Of a stretch of 12,823 nt of DNA, positions 1 to 4,892 are shown piece by piece. Source of the stretch: JABSOG01 sp041583135 (GTDB taxonomy: Bacteria; Pseudomonadota; Gammaproteobacteria; Enterobacterales; Alteromonadaceae); NCBI GenBank assembly GCA_041583135.1, contig JBFHGJ010000141.1:1-12823 (forward strand), written 5' to 3'. Position 1 is the first letter of the stretch. Each line of letters starts with the position of its first letter. Both the position numbers and the translations under genes were made by a program. Below the pieces are notes generated by a model. The model searched no databases. It worked only from the letters and a program-made list of their open reading frames with translations, and was not told where the DNA came from.

Positions 1-314
1 GGCAGACCCATATTCTCAAGCTCAATAATAGATTCAGGGCCGGTTTTACACATGTATTCGATAGCGTCTTGGTCACCGATAAAGTCAGAACCTTTAACGG
101 TATCGTACATATGTTCTTGCCAGTTGTCTTCGTGGGCATTACCCAAAGCAACGGTAATACCGCCTTGAGCTGACACCGTGTGAGAACGGGTAGGAAAAAC
201 TTTTGACAACAGTGCACAAGATTTACCGGACTCGGTAATTTGCAAAGCAGCGCGCATACCCGCACCACCAGCGCCGATCACTACAGCATCAAATTCGCGA
301 ACACTTACACTCAC
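1..314 (-). CDS. sdhA: Succinate dehydrogenase flavoprotein subunit, N-terminal part (cut by window edge)
   Basis: This is the catalytic FAD subunit of respiratory complex II, which oxidises succinate to fumarate on the cytoplasmic side of the inner membrane. About 104 codons are present; the rest lies beyond the left edge. The protein begins (M)SVSVREFDAVVIGAGGAGMRAA, with the GxGGxG dinucleotide-binding loop at residues 14-19. RSHTVSAQGG follows, with His45 at the position of the covalent FAD-linking histidine of E. coli SdhA. The remainder (HEDNW, MYDTVKGSD, DQDAIEYMCKTGPE) matches E. coli SdhA as I recall it. The start is a GTG at 314-312 directly after the sdhD stop codon, with the GGGGTG of the last sdhD codons as a possible ribosome site, so the two genes are probably translationally coupled. 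sdhB is expected next but is outside the window. Confidence 0.97.
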   Translation of the reverse strand, partial: MSVSVREFDAVVIGAGGAGMRAALQITESGKSCALLSKVFPTRSHTVSAQGGITVALGNAHEDNWQEHMYDTVKGSDFIGDQDAIEYMCKTGPESIIELENMGL

Positions 315-662
315 TTAGGCACCCCACAATACAAATAAACCAGTTGCGAAATAGGCAACAGAAAGAATGTTAACCACAAAGGCCAAAACGCCACGCAATT
401 TTGCGTCTTTAATGTAGTCGGTAGCGACTTGCCACATACCGATACGGGCGTGGATAGAGATACAACCCAAAGTGATTAATGTGAAGATCTTCATTGGAAG
501 CGAGCTAAATACCGCTTTCCAAGTTTGATAGTCGATATTATCGTTGGTCAGGAAAAAGCCCATGATGCACAGCGTATAGGCTGCCATGATAAGACCAGTT
601 GCCCGCAGGGAAATAAAGTCCTGAATACCGTTACGTTTAATCGCGGCCTGATTTACATCCAT
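315..662 (-). CDS. sdhD: Succinate dehydrogenase membrane anchor subunit SdhD
   Basis: This is the second haem b and quinone anchor of complex II. With the ATG at 662 the protein has 115 residues, the same as E. coli SdhD, and the key residues then fall at the same numbers: haem ligand His71 in SIHARIGMWQV, and Asp82-Tyr83 (TDY), where Tyr83 lines the ubiquinone site. Three hydrophobic helices lie at about residues 23-37, 57-78 and 91-113. The start was chosen because AGGAG sits 7 nt upstream of this ATG. A GTG at 698 and an ATG at 668 are in frame but lack a suitably spaced ribosome site. The gene overlaps the end of sdhC by 10 nt, and its stop is followed immediately by the sdhA GTG. Confidence 0.96.
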   Translation of the reverse strand: MDVNQAAIKRNGIQDFISLRATGLIMAAYTLCIMGFFLTNDNIDYQTWKAVFSSLPMKIFTLITLGCISIHARIGMWQVATDYIKDAKLRGVLAFVVNILSVAYFATGLFVLWGA

Positions 663-1030
663 AACCATGCTCCTGCTGCAATTGAAAGAACAACCCACAA
701 TACCAAGATAGCTTTGGCACTGCCATTACCTGATTCAACCTCTTCAAAGTGACCCAAATCCATCAACATATGACGAATACCACCTAACAGGTGATAGGTC
801 AGCGCGGTGATGGTTCCCCATGCGATAAATTTAGCGATAAAAGAGGTGAGAAGGTCTTTGATGTATGCAAACCCTTGCGGCCCGCTTAAAGATTCCGCCC
901 AAGCCCACACCACAAAAGCCATAGCAATCAACATTGCTACGCCGGTGACACGGTGGAGGATGGAAGCTTTGGCTGACGCAGGGAAATCGAACTGTGTAAG
1001 ATCGAGATTGACTGGTCTTTGTTTTTTCAC
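653..1030 (-). CDS. sdhC: Succinate dehydrogenase cytochrome b556 subunit SdhC
   Basis: First gene of the sdh operon; the product is the haem b/quinone anchor of complex II in the inner membrane. It has 125 residues, about 4 fewer than E. coli SdhC because the extreme N-terminus is shorter (it begins at the conserved KKQRPVNLDL). Ser23 and Arg27 in KASILHRVTG correspond to the E. coli quinone-site Ser27/Arg31, and His80 in LTYHLLGGIRHM corresponds to haem ligand His84. Three membrane helices lie at about 26-46, 60-82 and 103-124. The start is a GTG with only a weak AGG about 11 nt upstream. The frame is open for six more codons upstream but offers no good alternative start, so the N-terminus is slightly uncertain. 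It is transcribed divergently from gltA. Confidence 0.95.
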   Translation of the reverse strand: MKKQRPVNLDLTQFDFPASAKASILHRVTGVAMLIAMAFVVWAWAESLSGPQGFAYIKDLLTSFIAKFIAWGTITALTYHLLGGIRHMLMDLGHFEEVESGNGSAKAILVLWVVLSIAAGAWLWM

Positions 1031-1211
1031 GATGTTAGATGCCTGTTGTTAGCCGAAATGGCTAGGTTAGTTAGATGTATGCCGCCAAACCCCTCGGCAA
1101 TACCAATTTCAGTTTCTTAATTTGTAGCGCACAAAGGCCACTTATTTTTAAGCGCCAATGCTTCACTATCGCACAGTTTAGACTAAAGTAAGTATTTGTT
1201 CAGTCCAAAAC

Positions 1212-1247
1212 CGCGAATATTATATAGGCGCGCTTGACGATTTACAA
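1212..1247 (-). promoter_or_regulatory. Candidate sigma-70 promoter for sdhCDA
   Basis: Read on the minus strand, TTGTAA at 1247-1242 (4 of 6 to TTGACA) and a perfect TATAAT at 1224-1219 are separated by 17 bp. The start of transcription would fall near 1212, leaving a leader of roughly 180 nt before sdhC. That leader holds two weak hairpins, TGCCG/CGGCA (1080-1099) and TAGCC/GGCTA (1050-1064). The spacing and perfect -10 make this the best promoter I can see for the operon. It is inferred from sequence only. Confidence 0.55.
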
Positions 1248-1352
1248 TTTTTGTTTGCTCGCCATGGGGTTGAATGTTTTTTTAATGTAAAAAACTGTTG
1301 GCAGCGCAGTATAAAAGGACAAACATAAGCAGAATTTATCTGCGACATAAGC

Positions 1353-1366
1353 TTGATTAATATCAA
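1353..1366. promoter_or_regulatory. Perfect FNR/EtrA-type binding site
   Basis: The sequence TTGAT-TAAT-ATCAA fits the FNR consensus TTGAT-N4-ATCAA at all ten specified positions. FNR-family proteins are oxygen-labile iron-sulfur regulators of respiratory genes; in Shewanella the orthologue is EtrA. The centre (1359.5) lies about 61.5 bp upstream of the start predicted for the rightward promoter at 1384-1414, a class I activator position. It lies about 147 bp upstream of the predicted sdh start. The match is direct; the regulated direction and sign are inference. Confidence 0.75.
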
Positions 1367-1383
1367 AGTATGTGGGGTTTGGA

Positions 1384-1414
1384 TTGACTTTAACCGGGTA
1401 GTTAACGGTAAAAT
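1384..1414 (+). promoter_or_regulatory. Candidate sigma-70 promoter for gltA
   Basis: TTGACT (1384-1389) resembles a -35 element and TAAAAT (1409-1414) a -10 element, but the spacer is 19 bp, or 18 if TGACTT is used, so the match is imperfect. Transcription would start near 1421, giving a leader of about 215 nt before gltA. The AT-rich stretch at 1477-1490 could hold another start, but I found no well-spaced -35 for it. Confidence 0.4.
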
Positions 1415-1490
1415 AGCGCGGATTGATTTAAGCTGAGCCAATTAAAGAAACAACTTAGTAAGCAATTTACACCGCTTATCTATTAAATAC

Positions 1491-1574
1491 ACAGGTCCCG
1501 ACCGAGATGCAACCTGCCCTTGCATGAGTCGCGAGTACCGAAGCGCCTGTTCACTTGTCACTTTAGATGCAGGT
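1491..1574 (+). promoter_or_regulatory. Possible structured 5' leader of gltA
   Basis: The leader can fold as an outer stem ACAGG(T) 1491-1496 with (G)CCTGT 1545-1550, enclosing a small GGTC..GACC-like hairpin at 1494-1503 and a perfect ATGCAA/TTGCAT hairpin at 1507-1525. The loop of that hairpin (ACCTGC, 1512-1517, overlapping the stem edge) is complementary to GCAGGT at 1569-1574, which would make a pseudoknot or an alternative pairing. AGATGCA occurs twice, exactly 60 bp apart (1505 and 1565). I do not recognise a known riboswitch. The pairings are visible by eye, but no folding energy or conservation test was possible. Confidence 0.3.
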
Positions 1575-1635
1575 AGATAAAGCAGCTTGAACTCAATAAT
1601 CTATGTCAATAGAAAAAATTATTAGGAGCAATTAG

Positions 1636-2922
1636 ATGGCAGCCACAAAAGCCACAGTCCATATTGAAGGTATGGAGCCGTTTGAACTACCGATTATTCA
1701 AGGTACAAACGGTAACGATGTAATCGATGTCCGCACTTTAGGCAGCAATGGTTACTTCACCTACGACCCGGGTTTTCTTGCCACCGCTTCATGTAAATCA
1801 TCAATTACCTACATTGATGGTGCCCAAGGCATTTTGTTACACCGCGGTTATCCGATTGATCAGCTGGCAACAAAATCCAACTACTTAGAATTGTGCCACT
1901 TGTTGCTCGAAGGCGAGTTACCAAACGAAGCGCAATACAAAGAGTTTGTTAATGCCATTACGCACCACACGATGATTAACCAAAAAGTTCATCGCTTCTT
2001 TGAAGGTTTTCAACACGATGCCCACCCTATGGCTATGTTGTGCGGCACGGTTGGGGCAATGAGTTCCTTCTATCATGATGATCTGACTATCGAAGACCCA
2101 GTACAGCGCAAACGTAGCGCCTATCGCTTGATTGCCAAACTGCCGACTCTTGCAGCGATGGCCTATAAATACTCAATCGGTCAGCCGTTCGTTTATCCGA
2201 AAAACACACTGTCATATGCTGAAAACTTCCTGCATATGATGTTCTCAGTGCCAGCTGAGGAATATCAAGTCAGTCCAGTCATTGCCAAGGCAATGGACCG
2301 TATTTTTATTCTTCATGCCGACCATGAACAAAATGCCTCTACTTCCACAGTGCGTATTGCAGGTTCTTCGGGTGCCAACCCGTATGCCTGTATTGCTGCG
2401 GGTATTGCCTCTTTGTGGGGTCCTGCTCACGGCGGCGCCAACGAAGCCTGTCTTGAAATGTTACAAGAGATCGGCAGCGTAGATAAAATCGACGAATACG
2501 TCGCAAAAGCCAAAGACAAGAACGATCCGTTCCGTCTGATGGGCTTCGGTCACCGTGTTTATAAAAACCACGACCCGCGTGCCACAGTGATGCGTCAAAC
2601 CTGTCACGAAGTGCTCAAAGAGCTGAATGTTTCAGATCCATTGCTTGATGTTGCAATGGCATTGGAAAAACGCGCGCTTGAAGATGAATACTTCATTCAG
2701 AAGAAACTCTACCCGAATGTTGATTTCTATTCAGGTATTATCTTAAAAGCCATCGGTATTCCACTGAACATGTTTACCGTGATCTTCGCCATGTCTCGTA
2801 CTGTCGGCTGGATTGCCCACTGGGACGAAATGATGGGCGACGAAGGCCACAAGATCAGCCGTCCACGTCAGTTGTACACCGGCTACAACGAGCGCGACTT
2901 CGTTGAGCAAAAAGACAGGTAA
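1636..2922 (+). CDS. gltA: Citrate synthase, type II (GltA)
   Basis: Condenses oxaloacetate and acetyl-CoA to citrate, the entry step of the TCA cycle, in the cytoplasm. The 428-residue protein has the length of the hexameric type II enzymes (E. coli 427) and aligns with E. coli GltA throughout. The catalytic trio is present: His265 in WGPAHGGANEA, His306 in GFGHRVYKN and Asp363 in NVDFYSG, with the conserved LHADHEQNASTSTVR stretch before them. The N-terminal beta domain typical of the NADH-sensitive class is present (about residues 1-60). At 207, where E. coli has the NADH-protecting cysteine, there is alanine (SVPAEEY). The start is well supported by AGGAG at 1624-1628, 7 nt before the ATG. 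It is a single-gene unit divergent from sdhC and ends at a strong terminator. Confidence 0.98.
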   Translation: MAATKATVHIEGMEPFELPIIQGTNGNDVIDVRTLGSNGYFTYDPGFLATASCKSSITYIDGAQGILLHRGYPIDQLATKSNYLELCHLLLEGELPNEAQYKEFVNAITHHTMINQKVHRFFEGFQHDAHPMAMLCGTVGAMSSFYHDDLTIEDPVQRKRSAYRLIAKLPTLAAMAYKYSIGQPFVYPKNTLSYAENFLHMMFSVPAEEYQVSPVIAKAMDRIFILHADHEQNASTSTVRIAGSSGANPYACIAAGIASLWGPAHGGANEACLEMLQEIGSVDKIDEYVAKAKDKNDPFRLMGFGHRVYKNHDPRATVMRQTCHEVLKELNVSDPLLDVAMALEKRALEDEYFIQKKLYPNVDFYSGIILKAIGIPLNMFTVIFAMSRTVGWIAHWDEMMGDEGHKISRPRQLYTGYNERDFVEQKDR

Positions 2923-2946
2923 TCGCTTGTTAAGCTAAAACACGAT

Positions 2947-2978
2947 AAGAGCCGGCAAATGCCGGCTCTTCTATTTTT
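2947..2978 (+). terminator. Intrinsic terminator after gltA
   Basis: A perfect 10 bp stem, AAGAGCCGGC with GCCGGCTCTT, closes a 4 nt AAAT loop and is followed by CTATTTTT. It begins 24 bp after the gltA stop codon. It is a textbook rho-independent terminator and makes gltA a monocistronic message. Confidence 0.92.
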
Positions 2979-2985
2979 GAGACCT

Positions 2986-3009
2986 AAAAAAAATAGGCCT
3001 TGTAAAGGC
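2986..3009 (-). terminator. Probable intrinsic terminator of the leftward membrane-protein gene
   Basis: On the minus strand GCCTT-TAC-AAGGC forms a short 5 bp hairpin (3009-2997) followed by CTA and a run of eight T (2993-2986). It begins about 20 bp after the stop codon of the gene at 3029-3436. The stem is short, so termination may be partial. Together with the gltA terminator it insulates the two converging units. Confidence 0.6.
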
Positions 3010-3028
3010 GCCCAAGGTGATACAACAA

Positions 3029-3436
3029 TCAAAGGCCGTTGCCGTTTTTCTTAACCCCAAAACAAAACACAAGCCCTAAAGTCTGAGCAAGACAAATTCC
3101 GCTAAAGACCAGCAACCCAGTCATCTCTAACGATTCGAATTTCATGATCCATAGGGCCGCCGTTAGGGTAGATGAAATGCCAATCGACAATACCAAAAGA
3201 GAAATGATGCGCGGCAGCAATTCGTCACGATGCAAAATAAAAAGAAAGACCATGAACGAAAAAAGGAAGACGCCAAATACATAATGAATAGAGCGAACAA
3301 AATGCTCTAAAACAGCAAACAACATGATGCCGCTCAACAAAAATGAGAAATCGATCACCCCGTGTTTTAGGAGCGATAATACCGCTTGATATCGCCAAGG
3401 TTTGACCTGCGAGCGGTTACTGACTACTTTACCCAT
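3029..3436 (-). CDS. Small four-helix inner-membrane protein of unknown function
   Basis: I do not recognise this 135-residue protein. It begins MGKVVSNRSQVKPWRYQAVL, a basic cytosol-type N-terminus, followed by four hydrophobic stretches at about 28-46, 50-68, 74-97 and 105-127. It ends in a short basic tail (GVKKNGNGL). Charged residues between helices (EHFVRS, HRDELLPR, MKFESLE) mark the loops. There is no signal peptidase site and no cysteine or histidine pattern suggesting metal or haem binding. The ATG at 3436 was chosen because AAGGAG lies 6 nt upstream; an in-frame ATG at 3463 has no such site. It stands alone, convergent with gltA and divergent from the efflux operon. A good ribosome site, a plausible terminator and regular helix pattern argue that it is real. 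Confidence 0.75.
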   Translation of the reverse strand: MGKVVSNRSQVKPWRYQAVLSLLKHGVIDFSFLLSGIMLFAVLEHFVRSIHYVFGVFLFSFMVFLFILHRDELLPRIISLLVLSIGISSTLTAALWIMKFESLEMTGLLVFSGICLAQTLGLVFCFGVKKNGNGL

Positions 3437-3719
3437 ACTTATCTCCTTTATACAACTCAACATTCCAAGTCATTCAGACCCCGCCAAGCTATCCTAATCA
3501 CGCCCTTTGGTCAAGTTGGCAAAATCCACCAATATTTGGTGATTTTAAACGAAATCCGACAATTGCACACTTTTCCCTAAACTTAAACTAAACAATAACA
3601 TCTTAAAAATCATAGAGTTAAATTTTAAATCAAGCTGGCATAGGCCATGCAAAACCAACCGCACAAGATTGGCATAGCACCTCACTATGTCTGTAAGCGG
3701 CAAAGTTAAGGATATTTAA
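3437..3719. other. Divergent intergenic region between the small membrane protein and the RND operon
   Basis: These 283 bp hold the promoters of both flanking units, but I could not assign either with confidence. TTGGCA (3669-3674) with TGTAAG (3692-3697), spacer 17, is a weak rightward candidate that would start only about 16 nt before the adaptor gene. TGGCATAG occurs twice (3636 and 3670), 34 bp apart. An inverted repeat at 3521-3546 is listed separately. Ribosome sites are AAGGAG for the left gene and AAGGA (3708-3712) for the right. Confidence 0.5.
3521..3546. repeat. Inverted repeat, possible operator
   Basis: CACCAA-TAT-TTGGTG (3527-3541) is a perfect 6 bp-arm palindrome. It extends to AAAATC(C)ACCAA and TTGGTGATTTT if one base is bulged, giving arms of 11 and 12. 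It lies 85 bp upstream of the left gene and about 175 bp upstream of the adaptor gene. It could be an operator for either unit or a weak hairpin. No regulator gene is next to it. Confidence 0.45.
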
Positions 3720-4793
3720 ATGAACTCAACCACCACTTTCAAAAAACTGTTTATCTCTGGCTCAATTGCGTTAATGGCCGCCAACCTCAGCGGTTGTGGT
3801 AATGCCCAAGCAGAAGCCGACAAGCAGCAAACCAAAGAGGCCATTTCCATTCCGGTTGAAGTTGCTACCACCAAAACCGGCGACGTTTCCTCACACTACG
3901 CCACCACCGCCATTTTAGAAGCCAAAAACGAAGCACAGGTGATCAGTAAGGTGCCTGGCATTTTGCAAGCCATCTATGTTGAAGAAGGCGATTACGTTGA
4001 AGCCGGTCAGTTGCTGGCCAAAATTGAGCCACAACGTTACCAATTAGAAGTCAATAAAGCCAAAGCCGAATTGCTAAAAATCAAAAGTGAATTGGCCAAG
4101 GTTGAAAAAGTCCACGGCCAAAACCTCGTCAGCACCGACACCTTAGACAAGCTCAAATGGCAATACGAATCGGTAAAATCTGCCTTAGACTTAGCTAAAC
4201 TTAACCTCAAAGAAACCGAGATCATCGCGCCAATCTCAGGCTTTATTGCTCAGCGCTATGTCAAACTCGGCAATCTCGTACAACAATATCAACAACAAAG
4301 CCTGTTTCATATTGTCGAGCAAAAGCAATTACAGGGTATTGTCTACCTGCCAGAGCAACAATTACAGCATGTCAAAGTCGGCCAGGACACCAGCTTGGCG
4401 TTGTCGGCCCTGGGCGATACAACCGTTGCCGCCACGGTTGAGCGTATCAGCCCTATCGTCGATGCGCAGACCGGCACCTTTAAGGTGACTTTAAATATCC
4501 CCAATCCAAAAGGCCAACTCAAATCGGGCATGTTTGCCGAAGTATCTATTCGCTACAACACCCATGAAAATGTCTTACTTATTCCAAAACGAGCGGTGAT
4601 CTCAATGGACGACAAACACACCGTTTATCAAGTAGTCGATGGTAAAGTCAGCAAACGCCTAGTTGAAGTCGGTTTTCAAGAAGGAGCCATGGTTGAGATA
4701 GTGAACGGCTTAGACAACGGTAGCACCGTGGTTACCGCAGGTCACAACAACCTCAAAGACCAAGCCAGCGTTCAGGTTATCAAAACCATTTAA
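3720..4793 (+). CDS. RND efflux periplasmic adaptor (membrane fusion protein), lipoprotein
   Basis: Links an inner-membrane RND pump to an outer-membrane channel. The 357-residue protein begins with a lipoprotein signal: basic FKK, a hydrophobic core, then the lipobox LSGC with Cys26 as the lipidation site. After a Gln/Glu/Lys-rich linker (27-42) come the first lipoyl half (about 62-103, ISKVPGILQAIYVEEGDYVEAGQLL), an alpha-hairpin (about 105-160, LEVNKAKAELLKIKSELAKVEK), the second lipoyl half (163-190, ETEIIAPISGFIAQRYVKLGNLV), a beta-barrel (about 195-280, including MFAEVSI) and a membrane-proximal domain (285-350). This is the full order of AcrA/HlyD-type adaptors. AAGGA lies 7 nt before the ATG. 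It is the first gene of a three-gene operon, but a 99 bp gap with a hairpin separates it from the first permease. The substrate cannot be told from sequence. Confidence 0.93.
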   Translation: MNSTTTFKKLFISGSIALMAANLSGCGNAQAEADKQQTKEAISIPVEVATTKTGDVSSHYATTAILEAKNEAQVISKVPGILQAIYVEEGDYVEAGQLLAKIEPQRYQLEVNKAKAELLKIKSELAKVEKVHGQNLVSTDTLDKLKWQYESVKSALDLAKLNLKETEIIAPISGFIAQRYVKLGNLVQQYQQQSLFHIVEQKQLQGIVYLPEQQLQHVKVGQDTSLALSALGDTTVAATVERISPIVDAQTGTFKVTLNIPNPKGQLKSGMFAEVSIRYNTHENVLLIPKRAVISMDDKHTVYQVVDGKVSKRLVEVGFQEGAMVEIVNGLDNGSTVVTAGHNNLKDQASVQVIKTI

Positions 4794-4819
4794 TCCCGTT
4801 TTAAGCCATAATCTCATTT

Positions 4820-4852
4820 GACCACACTCCACAAAGATGCTGGAGTGCGGTC
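4820..4852 (+). promoter_or_regulatory. Stable hairpin between adaptor and first permease gene
   Basis: GACC-A-CACTCC (4820-4830) pairs with GGAGTG-C-GGTC (4842-4852): ten base pairs with one A/C mismatch around an 11 nt loop. It sits 27 nt after the adaptor stop and 40 nt before the permease ATG. No T-run follows, so it does not look like a complete terminator. It more likely protects the upstream message from 3' decay or adjusts adaptor-to-permease ratio. Confidence 0.5.
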
Positions 4853-4892
4853 TGACGCGTCTGTATTTAGCATAATTGAAAGGCCCCATACC

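Larger units (their letters stand above)
1031..1635. other. Divergent sdhC/gltA control region without a gene
   Basis: These 605 bp separate two TCA-cycle transcription units pointing away from each other, an arrangement I associate with many Gammaproteobacteria. I can support an sdh promoter near 1212-1247, an FNR-type box at 1353-1366, a gltA promoter candidate at 1384-1414 and a possibly folded gltA leader at 1491-1574, all listed separately. A 73-codon minus-strand open frame (1220-1441) crosses the sdh promoter and looks non-coding. I see no tRNA or repeat element here. Confidence 0.8.

Noticed and set aside
663..698. Longer SdhD from a GTG at 698 or the ATG at 668
   Set aside because: Only the ATG at 662 has a well-spaced AGGAG, and it restores the E. 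coli length and residue numbering (His71, Tyr83).
1220..1441. 73-codon minus-strand open frame between sdhC and gltA
   Set aside because: It has no good ribosome site or recognisable domain, and it lies over the predicted sdh promoter, the FNR box and the gltA promoter candidate.
4818..4892. N-terminal extension of the first permease from a TTG at 4818
   Set aside because: The added 25 residues are translated from the intercistronic hairpin, and RND permeases normally begin just before the RRPV TM1 segment, as with the ATG at 4893.
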